NCBI GenBank assembly: GCA_902805805.1
Contig: CADCUE010000083.1
Span: 1-13,574 of the forward strand
Length of the DNA stretch: 13,574 nucleotides
Reading direction: 5' to 3'
DNA from: an uncultured Frankineae bacterium
GTDB lineage: Bacteria > Actinomycetota > Actinomycetes > Mycobacteriales > SCTD01
This document shows positions 1-5,613 of the stretch, one piece after another. Under the pieces are notes generated by a model. The model did not search any database. It was not told where the DNA came from and saw only the letters and a program-made list of their open reading frames with translations. A program made the position numbers and the translations under genes. Position 1 is the stretch's first letter, and every line of letters begins with the position of its first letter.

Positions 1-85
1 CCAGAGGGTCTGTGGCAGGCGCTGCCCTCTACCGTCTGGGACTCACCGCGGTCGTCGTCCGGCGGCTGTCGCGCGAGGGAGAGCT
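1..85 (+). other. Region upstream of uppP: possible promoter or tail of an upstream gene
   Basis: Two readings are possible. A frame is open from position 3 to a TGA at 87-89 that overlaps the uppP GTG as GTGA, as expected for the last 28 codons of an upstream coupled gene. However, its first dozen codons use A or T at the third position far more often than any gene here, which argues against coding. Alternatively, the hexamer TACCGT at 30-35 could be a -10 element giving a 5' leader of about 40 nt that carries the uppP Shine-Dalgarno. No -35 is recognisable. I cannot decide between these from 85 bases. Confidence 0.25.
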
Positions 86-904
86 GTGAGCATCGGGGTC
101 GTCGACGCCGTCGTCCTGGGCGTCGTCGAGGGGCTCACCGAGTTCCTGCCCGTCTCGAGCACCGGCCACCTGACGATCGCGGAGGGGCTGCTCGGCCTCG
201 ACGTCGACGACCCGTCGGTGACCGCCTTCACGGCGGTCATCCAGATCGGGGCGATCGCGGCCGTGCTGCTGTTCTTCGCCCAGGACATCGCCCGCTTCGT
301 GCGGGCCTTCGCGGCCGGGCTCACGTCCGCGCGGGGCCGGCAGACCGACGACTGGCGGTTCGCGCTGGCCGTCGGGCTCGGCTCGCTGCCGATCGGCGTC
401 GTGGGGGTGCTGTTCTCCGACGTCGTCAAGGGACCGGTGCTGCGCTCCCTGACCGCCGTGGCGGTGGGCCTGATCGCCTGGAGCGCGGTCATGGTCCTCG
501 CCGAGCGGCGGGCCACCCAGCACCGCGGCGAGGCAGACGTCACGCTGCGGGACGGTCTGCTCATCGGCCTGGCGCAGTGCGTCGCCCTCGTGCCGGGGGT
601 CTCCCGCTCCGGAGCCACCATCTCGGCCGGGTTGCTCCTCGGCCTGGACCGCGTCAGCGCGACGCGCCTGGCCTTCTTCCTCGGCATCCCCGCCCTCATG
701 GCGGCCGGGCTGACCGAGCTGCCGTCGGCCCTCGACGGGGTCGAGCCGGTGCCCGTGCTGGTCGGGACGGTCGTGTCGTTCCTCGTCGGCTACGCCTCCA
801 TCGCGTGGCTGCTCCGCCTCGTCGCCAGCCGCTCGATCGTGTTCTTCGTGCCCTACCGCGTCGCCCTCGGCGTCGTCGTGCTCGTCGTGCTCGCGATCAC
901 CTGA
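86..904 (+). CDS. uppP: Undecaprenyl-diphosphatase (UppP/BacA family)
   Basis: Integral membrane enzyme that hydrolyses undecaprenyl diphosphate to undecaprenyl phosphate, recycling the lipid carrier for peptidoglycan and other wall polymers; some members confer bacitracin resistance. The 272-aa length is typical. Both family signatures are present: E15 and E19 in EGLTEF followed by the SSTGH segment (residues 24-28), and PGVSRSGAT at 170-178 with the expected catalytic-region Arg174. Most of the remainder is hydrophobic and fits the multi-helix fold (for example 50-64, 94-110, 120-138, 190-210, 225-243, 252-271). The GTG at 86 is chosen because a purine-rich Shine-Dalgarno (GAGGGAGAG, 75-83) precedes it and the E/SSTGH motif then sits at the usual distance from the N-terminus. 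It is the first of four same-strand genes; the next starts 25 bp downstream. Confidence 0.95.
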   Translation: MSIGVVDAVVLGVVEGLTEFLPVSSTGHLTIAEGLLGLDVDDPSVTAFTAVIQIGAIAAVLLFFAQDIARFVRAFAAGLTSARGRQTDDWRFALAVGLGSLPIGVVGVLFSDVVKGPVLRSLTAVAVGLIAWSAVMVLAERRATQHRGEADVTLRDGLLIGLAQCVALVPGVSRSGATISAGLLLGLDRVSATRLAFFLGIPALMAAGLTELPSALDGVEPVPVLVGTVVSFLVGYASIAWLLRLVASRSIVFFVPYRVALGVVVLVVLAIT

Positions 905-917
905 GACGGCGGGCACG

Positions 918-923
918 TACGGT
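918..923 (+). promoter_or_regulatory. Leaderless-type -10 element (TACGGT) of the histidine phosphatase gene
   Basis: TACGGT fits the actinobacterial TAnnnT -10 pattern and ends 6 nt before the ATG at 930. Transcription would therefore begin at or next to the start codon. No Shine-Dalgarno lies in the 25-bp gap after uppP. The same geometry recurs at four other genes in this window, which raises confidence. No -35 hexamer is recognisable. Confidence 0.55.
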
Positions 924-929
924 CGGGTC

Positions 930-1628
930 ATGACCACCGTCGTGCTCGTCCGTCACGGCCTCACGGCCCTGACCGGACCCGTCCTGGCCGGCTGGACCCC
1001 CGGTCTCCACCTCGACGAGCGGGGGGAGAAGCAGGCCGCGGCCGTGGCCGAGCGCCTGCGGCCGGTGCGGTTCGACGCGGTCGTGTCGAGCCCGCTCGAC
1101 CGCTGCCTCGACACCGCCGGGGCCGTGCTGCAGGGCCGCCCGCTCGAGCTGCAGGTGGAGGACCGGCTGGGCGAGTGCCGGTACGGCGACTGGACCGGCC
1201 GGCCGCTCAAGGAGCTGGCCAAGGACCCGCTCTGGAAGGTCGTGCAGGCCCACCCGTCGGCCGTCGTGTTCCCCGGCCCGGAGGGGGAGGCGCTGCGCGA
1301 GACGCAGTCCCGCGCCGTGGCGGCCGTGCGCGACTGGAACGCCCGGCTCGGCCCGGACGCCACCTGGCTGGCCTGCTCGCACGGCGACGTCATCAAGGCC
1401 GTGGTCGCCGACGCGCTGGGCCTGCACCTCGACCAGTTCCAGCGGATCCTCGTCGACCCGTGCTCGGTCACGGTGATCCGCTACACCGAGCTGCGCCCGT
1501 TCGTGGTGCGGGTGAACGACGTCGGCGGCGCCGTGGACGACCTGCTGCCCCCCGCGCGCAAGGGCCGCCGGCGCAAGGCCTCGTCCGACGCCCCGGTCGG
1601 CGGGGGCGCGGGCGCAGGACCGGTCTAG
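930..1628 (+). CDS. Histidine phosphatase-superfamily protein, MSMEG_4193-type (probable phosphomutase/phosphatase)
   Basis: Phosphoglycerate-mutase-like protein of 232 aa. The phospho-accepting histidine lies in LVRHG (Arg8-His9). Further superfamily elements are SSPLDRCLDTA (Arg58), GECRYGDWTG (Glu82) and the second catalytic histidine in CSHGD (His151). These cover the complete 2H-phosphatase active site, so the enzyme should be active; its substrate is unknown. The last roughly 23 residues are basic then Gly/Ala-rich and look disordered. As I recall, this subfamily is defined (TIGRFAM type) as one member of a three-gene actinobacterial set with DUF3090 and SCO1664-type genes, usually near mshC, and that is exactly the arrangement here. 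The ATG at 930 is supported by the N-terminal RHG motif position and the -10-like hexamer just upstream. It ends with TAG, one of only two TAG stops in the window. Confidence 0.9.
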   Translation: MTTVVLVRHGLTALTGPVLAGWTPGLHLDERGEKQAAAVAERLRPVRFDAVVSSPLDRCLDTAGAVLQGRPLELQVEDRLGECRYGDWTGRPLKELAKDPLWKVVQAHPSAVVFPGPEGEALRETQSRAVAAVRDWNARLGPDATWLACSHGDVIKAVVADALGLHLDQFQRILVDPCSVTVIRYTELRPFVVRVNDVGGAVDDLLPPARKGRRRKASSDAPVGGGAGAGPV

Positions 1629-1641
1629 CGGCGCCGCGGCA

Positions 1642-1647
1642 TAAGGT
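1642..1647 (+). promoter_or_regulatory. Leaderless-type -10 element (TAAGGT) of the DUF3090 gene
   Basis: TAAGGT ends 6 nt before the GTG at 1654, the same spacing as at positions 918, 5573 and 7479. A perfect 10-bp palindrome, GCGGCGCCGC (1628-1637), begins at the last base of the preceding stop codon and ends 4 bp upstream of the hexamer; in such GC-rich DNA it may be incidental. No Shine-Dalgarno is seen. Confidence 0.55.
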
Positions 1648-1653
1648 CGCAGG

Positions 1654-2208
1654 GTGCCCCGCCAGCTGTTCCTCTTCGACCCGCCCGACCGCTTCGTCGC
1701 GGGCACGGTCGGCCAGCCGGGCGACCGGACGTTCTACCTGCAGGCCTCCGGCGCCGGCCGCACCGTCTCCGTCGCGCTCGAGAAGGTCCAGGTGCAGGTG
1801 CTCGCCGACCGGCTCGGCGAGCTGCTCGAGGAGGTGCGCCGCCGCGGCGTCGGCGAGGTGCCCGCTGAGGTGCCGCGCGAGCTGGAGGACACCGCTCCGC
1901 TCGACGCTCCGGTCGAGGAGGAGTTCCGGGTCAGCACCATGGGCCTGGCCTGGGACGGCGAGGACGCGCGCGTCGTGGTGGAGGCGCTGGCGCCGGCGGA
2001 GGACGAGGACGCCGAGGTCGAGCCGCTGTCCGACACCGACGAGGGTCCCGACGCGCTGCGGGTGCGCATCACCGCCGTCGCCGCCCGGGCCTTCATCAAG
2101 CGGGCGCAGCGGGTCGTCGCCGCCGGGCGGCCGCCGTGCCCGCTGTGCGCGCTGCCGCTGGACCCGGAGGGGCACATCTGCCCCCGCCAGAACGGCCACC
2201 GCCGGTGA
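1654..2208 (+). CDS. DUF3090 family protein with C-terminal Cys/His cluster
   Basis: Conserved actinobacterial protein of unknown function, 184 aa, second member of the trio. The N-terminus (PRQLFLFDPPDRFVAGTVG) and the segment FYLQASG are typical of the family. The C-terminus carries Cys162, Cys165, His174, Cys176 and His182 in the order CPLC-(8)-H-x-C-(5)-H, suggesting a small zinc-binding knuckle. A strongly acidic stretch, roughly residues 113-132, separates the main domain from it and is probably a linker. The GTG start is chosen over internal codons because the conserved RQLFLF segment begins right after it and a TAAGGT hexamer sits 6 nt upstream. No transmembrane or signal sequence is seen, so it is presumably cytoplasmic. 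A role with the adjacent phosphatase and kinase-like proteins is inferred only from conserved linkage. Confidence 0.88.
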   Translation: MPRQLFLFDPPDRFVAGTVGQPGDRTFYLQASGAGRTVSVALEKVQVQVLADRLGELLEEVRRRGVGEVPAEVPRELEDTAPLDAPVEEEFRVSTMGLAWDGEDARVVVEALAPAEDEDAEVEPLSDTDEGPDALRVRITAVAARAFIKRAQRVVAAGRPPCPLCALPLDPEGHICPRQNGHRR

Positions 2209-2245
2209 GGCCCCGACCGCCGGGGCGCCGGCCCTGAGCGACGCC

Positions 2246-2268
2246 GGACCTGCGCCCGAGGCAGGTCT
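2246..2268. other. Intercistronic hairpin between the DUF3090 and SCO1664-type genes
   Basis: GACCTGC (2247-2253) and GCAGGTC (2261-2267) form a perfect 7-bp stem with a 7-nt loop; a G-U pair (2246/2268) can extend it. It lies 38 bp after the DUF3090 stop and 17 bp before the chosen downstream start, and it is not followed by a T run. It could attenuate read-through, stabilise an mRNA end, or be incidental in GC-rich DNA. Confidence 0.35.
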
Positions 2269-2272
2269 GACC

Positions 2273-2278
2273 GACACT
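2273..2278 (+). promoter_or_regulatory. Weak -10-like hexamer (GACACT) before the SCO1664-type gene
   Basis: GACACT keeps the A at position 2 and T at position 6 but has G instead of T first. It ends exactly 6 nt before the GTG at 2285, matching the spacing at the other putative leaderless starts here. The spacing is the main support; the match itself is poor. Confidence 0.25.
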
Positions 2279-2284
2279 GGCCCG

Positions 2285-3007
2285 GTGTCCGTGACGCTCG
2301 AGCTCGACGACGTCCTGCGCCTGCTGCGCGAGGGCGATCTGGAGATCGAGGGCCGGCTGGTCGACGCCAGCAACGCCACCCTCTACTGCACGGCGAGCCG
2401 GGACGGCGTGAGCGCGGCGGTCGTCTACAAGCCGGTACGCGGCGAGCGCCCGCTGTGGGACTTCCCCGACGGCACGCTGGCCGGTCGGGAGGTGTCGGCG
2501 TACCTGGTGAGCGCGGCGACCGGCTGGGACGTCGTCCCGCCCACCGTGCTGCGCGACGGGCCGTTCGGTCCGGGCATGTGCCAGCTGTGGGTGCACGTCG
2601 ACGAGACGGTCGACCTGGCGGCGCTCGCCCGCAGCGACCACCCCGACCTCCGCCGGATGGCGGTCTTCGACGCCGTCGTCAACAACGCCGACCGCAAGGG
2701 GGGCCACCTGCTGCCCCGTGCGGACGGGCGGGTGCAGGGCGTCGACCACGGCATCTGCTTCTCCGCCGAGGACAAGCTGCGCACGCTGCTGTGGCAGTGG
2801 CGGGGCAAGCGCCTCACGGAGGAGGCGGTGGAGGTGCTCTCGTCGCTGCGCGCCGAGCTCGAGGGCCCGCTGGGAGCGGCGCTGCACGAGCTGCTGACCG
2901 TGACCGAGGTGCGGGCGACCGTGGCGCGGGTCGACCGGCTCCTCAGCACCCGGCGGCACCCGCACCCCAGCGAGGACTGGCCGGCGATCCCCTGGCCGCC
3001 GTTCTGA
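2285..3007 (+). CDS. SCO1664-family protein, PI3/4-kinase-like
   Basis: Third member of the trio, 240 aa from this start. Family signatures are GRLVDASNATLYC (residues 23-35), VVYKPVRGERPLWDFPDGTLAGREV (46-70) with candidate nucleotide-binding Lys49, GPGMCQLWV (95-103), VVNNADRKGGHLL (131-143) and GVDHGICF (152-159). The last two resemble the catalytic loop (Asn134, Asp136, Arg137, Lys138) and metal-binding Asp (Asp154) of phosphatidylinositol 3/4-kinase-like folds, so a phosphotransferase is plausible; activity and substrate are unknown. The start is uncertain. No Shine-Dalgarno exists, and an in-frame reading extends back into the DUF3090 gene, but its extra residues are a low-complexity Ala/Pro run with no ATG, GTG or TTG between the DUF3090 stop and 2285. 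GTG at 2291 is an alternative. The gene converges on the metalloprotease gene. Confidence 0.87.
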   Translation: MSVTLELDDVLRLLREGDLEIEGRLVDASNATLYCTASRDGVSAAVVYKPVRGERPLWDFPDGTLAGREVSAYLVSAATGWDVVPPTVLRDGPFGPGMCQLWVHVDETVDLAALARSDHPDLRRMAVFDAVVNNADRKGGHLLPRADGRVQGVDHGICFSAEDKLRTLLWQWRGKRLTEEAVEVLSSLRAELEGPLGAALHELLTVTEVRATVARVDRLLSTRRHPHPSEDWPAIPWPPF

Positions 3008-3022
3008 CGGCAACCCCGTCAG
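3004..3022. terminator. Hairpin overlapping the SCO1664-type stop codon, candidate bidirectional terminator
   Basis: CTGACGG (3004-3010) and CCGTCAG (3016-3022) form a perfect 7-bp stem with a 5-nt loop, and the TGA stop lies inside the 5' arm. It occupies the 19-bp gap to the convergent metalloprotease stop. There is no T run, as is common for terminators in high-GC actinobacteria, so termination is inferred from position and structure only. Confidence 0.5.
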
Positions 3023-3026
3023 GGGG

Positions 3027-3821
3027 CTACGGGACGTGGACGCAGCCGGCCGGCCGGCCCACGCGCCGCAGACCGGCGCGGTCGCCGTGCTGCAGCCGGT
3101 CGGCGCTGCGCGGCAGGACGGAGGCCATGAGCTGGCGGCGGTCACCGACGTGGGCCAGGCCCATGGTGTGGCCGAGCTCGTGCAGTGCGACGGCCTCCCA
3201 CGACACCGGACCGCGCAGCGGCAGCCGGTCGGAGCGGTCGAAGGCGATGACGGCGGCGCGGGTCGCCGCCACCTTGCTGCCGTCGGAGCGCTGCACGCCG
3301 AACCACGCGGTGCGCGTCATGGCCAGCACTCCCGCCGGCTGGTCGCGCAGCAGGTCGCTGGACGTGTCCGTCCACCCGAGCAGGACGGGCGGGTAGCTCG
3401 CCTGCGCCGCCCGGGGGAGCACGGCGCCGGTCGGCTGGGTCGTGGTCGGTCCGACGTACACCCACTGCGTGCCGCTCGTGGCGGCGATGCGCGCGACGGC
3501 GTCCCGCAGGACCTCCATCCCGCCCTGCGGCGCCCCGGCCGGGTTGACCGTCCAGCGCACCGGCTCGCACGGGTTCCAGCGCACCGGCCGGCCGTCGAGG
3601 ACGGTCGCGAACGCGTAGCCGGGGCCGGCCAGGACCGGACGCGCTCCGCCCACGCGCTTGGCGGCGGCCTCCGTGGTGCCGCTCAGCGGGGCGGCGCGGT
3701 CCGGCAGCAGCGCCACGGCGAGGGCCACGAGCAGCAGCAGCACCGACAGGACGGTGCGGCGCAGGGCGGACGTCGGCGCGGCCTCGCTCGGCACGCTGCT
3801 CGGGACGGGGAAGGGGGCCAT
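3027..3821 (-). CDS. Membrane-anchored or secreted matrixin-like zinc metalloprotease
   Basis: 264-aa protein with an N-terminal hydrophobic segment at about 23-40, preceded by two arginines. This is a signal peptide or type II anchor; no lipobox is seen. The extracytoplasmic part contains [13 protein letters not shown] (81-93), typical of actinobacterial matrixin-like proteases, and the full metzincin zinc site [11 protein letters not shown] with His214, His218, His224 and catalytic Glu215. A Met-turn candidate, LMASVLP, follows at 231-237. Cys85 and Cys260 could form a disulfide. Its substrate is unknown. The ATG at 3821 is preceded by AGAAGG only 1 nt away, closer than is usual, so GTG at 3794 (residue 10) remains possible. 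It is transcribed against its neighbours, separating the trio from mshC. It ends with TAG. Confidence 0.88.
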   Translation of the reverse strand: MAPFPVPSSVPSEAAPTSALRRTVLSVLLLLVALAVALLPDRAAPLSGTTEAAAKRVGGARPVLAGPGYAFATVLDGRPVRWNPCEPVRWTVNPAGAPQGGMEVLRDAVARIAATSGTQWVYVGPTTTQPTGAVLPRAAQASYPPVLLGWTDTSSDLLRDQPAGVLAMTRTAWFGVQRSDGSKVAATRAAVIAFDRSDRLPLRGPVSWEAVALHELGHTMGLAHVGDRRQLMASVLPRSADRLQHGDRAGLRRVGRPAGCVHVP

Positions 3822-3835
3822 GCCTTCTGATCGAG

Positions 3836-3849
3836 CGGTCGCCCGACCG
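3836..3849. repeat. 14-bp inverted repeat in the metalloprotease/mshC divergent intergenic region
   Basis: CGGTCG-CC-CGACCG is a perfect 6-bp dyad with a 2-bp spacer. It lies 15 bp upstream of the metalloprotease ATG and 52 bp upstream of the mshC -10 element, within the 92-bp divergent gap. It could be an operator for a dimeric regulator. Short GC palindromes are frequent by chance in DNA of this composition. Confidence 0.25.
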
Positions 3850-3900
3850 TCGACGTCACCCGGACGGCTGTCCTGCCCCGGTCCGCGCAGGCCGACTGAC

Positions 3901-3906
3901 TAGGCT
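3901..3906 (+). promoter_or_regulatory. Leaderless-type -10 element (TAGGCT) of mshC
   Basis: TAGGCT ends 7 nt before the mshC ATG at 3914. The identical hexamer stands 6 nt before the cupin and metH starts. No Shine-Dalgarno precedes the ATG, which is consistent with a leaderless mRNA. No -35 match is seen. Confidence 0.6.
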
Positions 3907-3913
3907 CGCCGGC

Positions 3914-5140
3914 ATGCAGTCCTGGCCCGCGACGACCGTCCCGACCCTGCCAGGGACCCCTGACGCGCCGGCGCTCCGGCTGCACGACTCGGCCTCCGGC
4001 GGGCTGCGCGAGGTCGGTCCCGAGGGTCCGACGGCCCGGCTCTACGTCTGCGGGATCACGCCGTACGACGCCACCCACCTCGGGCACGCCGCGACCTACC
4101 TGGCGTTCGACACCCTGGTCCGGCTCTGGCGCGACCGCGGTCTGGCGGTCGACTACGTGCAGAACGTCACGGACATCGACGACCCCCTGCTCGAGCGCGC
4201 GACCCGGGACGGCGAGGACTGGACGGTGGTGGCGGAGCGGGAGACCGCGCTGTTCCGCGACGACATGACGGCGCTGCGGGTCCTGCCGCCCACGCACTAC
4301 GTCGGTGCCGTCGAGGCCATGGAGGAGATCGCCGCGTTCGTCGCGCGGCTGCTCGAGGCCGGTGCGGCCTACCGCGTCGAGGACGACGTCTACTTCTCGG
4401 TCGCCGCCGCCGAGCACTTCGGCCGCGTGTCCGGCTACGACGCGGCGACCATGCTCCGCCTCGCCGCCGAGCGCGGCGGCGATCCGCAGCGCAGCGGCAA
4501 GAAGGACCCCCTCGACCCGCTGCTGTGGCTGGCGGCCCGGCCGGGCGAGCCGTCGTGGGGCTCACCGCTCGGGCAGGGCCGGCCCGGCTGGCACGTGGAG
4601 TGCACCGCGATCGCCGTCAACCGGCTGGGCAGCGGCTTCGACGTCCAGGGCGGCGGCTCCGACCTCGTCTTCCCGCACCACGAGATGTCCGCCGCGCACG
4701 GCGAGGTCGGGACCGGCTCGTGGCCGTTCGCCCGGGCGTACGCCCACGGCGGCATGGTGGGACTCGACGGCGAGAAGATGAGCAAGTCCCGGGGCAACCT
4801 GGTCTTCGTCAGCCGCCTGCGCGCGGCCGGCGTCGACCCCGGCGCGCTGCGGCTGGCCCTGCTGTCCGAGCACTACCGGTCGGACCGGGAGTGGTACGAC
4901 GCGACGCTGCAGGCCGCTCAGGACCGCCTGGCGACCTGGCGCCGCGCGACCGCGCGGGCCAGCGGGCCGTCGGGGTCCGCGCTGCTCGCCGCGGTGCGCG
5001 CGGCGCTGGCCGAGGACCTCGACACCCCAGCGGCGCTCGCCCACGTCGACGCGTGGTGCGCGGACGCAGGGGACGACGCCGCGGCGCCGGACCTCGTGGT
5101 GGACGCCGTCGACGCGCTGCTGGGCGTCGCGCTGTGCTGA
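3914..5140 (+). CDS. mshC: Cysteine--1-D-myo-inosityl 2-amino-2-deoxy-alpha-D-glucopyranoside ligase (MshC)
   Basis: ATP-dependent ligase that joins L-cysteine to GlcN-Ins, the step before acetylation to mycothiol, the main actinobacterial thiol. It is a relative of cysteinyl-tRNA synthetase, and at 408 aa has the usual MshC length, lacking the tRNA-binding C-terminal part of CysS. Visible motifs are [16 protein letters not shown], with the HIGH-type motif HLGH at 55-58 and zinc ligand Cys46; [13 protein letters not shown] (84-96); [11 protein letters not shown] with Cys230; FPHHE with His255/His256; and KMSKS at 288-292. The PYDATHLGH form, rather than the PTVYD form of CysS, supports the MshC assignment. 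ATG 3914 is supported by the TAGGCT element. Its stop codon lies in a long stem-loop. The trio upstream on the same strand and MshC are commonly linked in Actinobacteria. Confidence 0.95.
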   Translation: MQSWPATTVPTLPGTPDAPALRLHDSASGGLREVGPEGPTARLYVCGITPYDATHLGHAATYLAFDTLVRLWRDRGLAVDYVQNVTDIDDPLLERATRDGEDWTVVAERETALFRDDMTALRVLPPTHYVGAVEAMEEIAAFVARLLEAGAAYRVEDDVYFSVAAAEHFGRVSGYDAATMLRLAAERGGDPQRSGKKDPLDPLLWLAARPGEPSWGSPLGQGRPGWHVECTAIAVNRLGSGFDVQGGGSDLVFPHHEMSAAHGEVGTGSWPFARAYAHGGMVGLDGEKMSKSRGNLVFVSRLRAAGVDPGALRLALLSEHYRSDREWYDATLQAAQDRLATWRRATARASGPSGSALLAAVRAALAEDLDTPAALAHVDAWCADAGDDAAAPDLVVDAVDALLGVALC

Positions 5141-5170
5141 GACGCGTCGCTGGGCGGTCGGCACAGCGCG
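5128..5170. terminator. Stem-loop over the mshC stop codon, candidate bidirectional terminator
   Basis: CGCGCTGTGC (5128-5137) pairs perfectly with GCACAGCGCG (5161-5170). Three inner pairs (5138-5140 with 5158-5160, one of them G-U) lengthen the stem to 13 bp, leaving a 17-nt loop. The mshC TGA (5138-5140) is inside the 5' arm. The structure fills most of the 48-bp gap to the convergent cupin stop, so it could serve both genes. There is no T tract on either side. Confidence 0.6.
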
Positions 5171-5188
5171 GCCGGTCGCGAGCCGGGC

Positions 5189-5566
5189 TCAGGACGCGCG
5201 GCCGAAGTCGTCCTCCAGGCGGACGATGTCGTCCTCGCCGAAGTACTCGCCGTGCTGCACCTCGACGAAGACCAGGTCGGTGTCGCCGGTGTTCGTGATG
5301 CGGTGGGCCGTGCCCGCGGGGATGTCGACGGCGGACCCCGGCCGCACCTCGAGGTCGGTGCCCTCGAGGAGCACCGTGCCGGTGCCCCGCACGACGAACC
5401 AGTGCTCGGAGCGGCGGGCGTGCCGCTGGTAGCTCAGCCGCATGCCGGGCCGCACCGTGATCGCCTTGGTCTTGAAGCCGTCACCGTCGGACAGGACCTC
5501 GTAGGAGCCCCACGGCCGGACCTTCTCGTCCACGACCGGCTGGTCCGTCGTCGGCACGTCGATCAC
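5189..5566 (-). CDS. Stand-alone cupin, phosphomannose isomerase type II C-terminal domain family
   Basis: 125-aa protein made of a single cupin barrel. It matches the C-terminal domain of bifunctional mannose-6-phosphate isomerase/mannose-1-phosphate guanylyltransferases: VRPWGSYEVL (16-25), MRLSYQRHARRSEHWFVV (42-59), a second cupin motif PAGTAHRI (83-90), then EVQHGEYFGEDDIVRLEDDFGR to the end. Candidate metal ligands are His49, His55, Glu54 and His88. The HxH seen in many family members reads H-A-R here, so one expected ligand position is arginine. Phosphosugar isomerisation is the family's known activity in fused enzymes; for stand-alone members this is only a suggestion. The GTG start at 5566 is supported by TAGGCT 6 nt upstream and by the conserved WGSYE position. 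It is monocistronic, convergent with mshC and downstream of the PAC2 gene. Confidence 0.85.
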   Translation of the reverse strand: MIDVPTTDQPVVDEKVRPWGSYEVLSDGDGFKTKAITVRPGMRLSYQRHARRSEHWFVVRGTGTVLLEGTDLEVRPGSAVDIPAGTAHRITNTGDTDLVFVEVQHGEYFGEDDIVRLEDDFGRAS

Positions 5567-5572
5567 GCCTCG

Positions 5573-5578
5573 AGCCTA
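5573..5578 (-). promoter_or_regulatory. Leaderless-type -10 element (TAGGCT, minus strand) of the cupin gene
   Basis: Read on the minus strand, TAGGCT is followed by 6 nt (CGAGGC) and then the cupin GTG at 5566. It is identical in sequence to the mshC and metH elements. No Shine-Dalgarno is present. The base immediately upstream of the hexamer is the end of a 10-bp-stem inverted repeat, so any -35 contact would fall within that dyad. Confidence 0.6.
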
Positions 5579-5602
5579 GCCGCCGGGCACCGGCCCGGCG
5601 GC
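5579..5602. terminator. Perfect 10-bp-stem hairpin between the PAC2 gene and the cupin promoter: terminator and/or operator
   Basis: GCCGCCGGGC (5579-5588), loop ACCG, GCCCGGCGGC (5593-5602): a perfect 24-nt dyad. On the minus strand it lies 11 bp after the PAC2 stop, the right place for a terminator of the hydrolase-PAC2 operon. It also covers roughly -13 to -36 of the cupin promoter, directly touching its TAGGCT element. There is no T tract. Terminator, repressor site, or both are possible. Confidence 0.55.
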
Positions 5603-5613
5603 CGAACAGGTGG

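Noticed and set aside
3..30. Nested inverted repeats (AGAGGG/CCCTCT and GGCAG/CTGCC) at the window's left edge
   Set aside because: The two stems are mutually exclusive, one has a long loop, and without upstream sequence they cannot be tied to a gene end.
3..89. C-terminal 28 codons of an upstream gene overlapping uppP as GTGA
   Set aside because: Not called as a gene: the first dozen codons have many A/T third positions, unlike every gene here, and no family can be recognised. Kept only as one reading of the 1-85 region.
1175..2284. Long N-terminal extension of the SCO1664-type protein back through the DUF3090 and phosphatase genes
   Set aside because: The extension overlaps two well-supported genes and is Arg/Ala/Pro-rich. 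Family similarity begins only after 2285.
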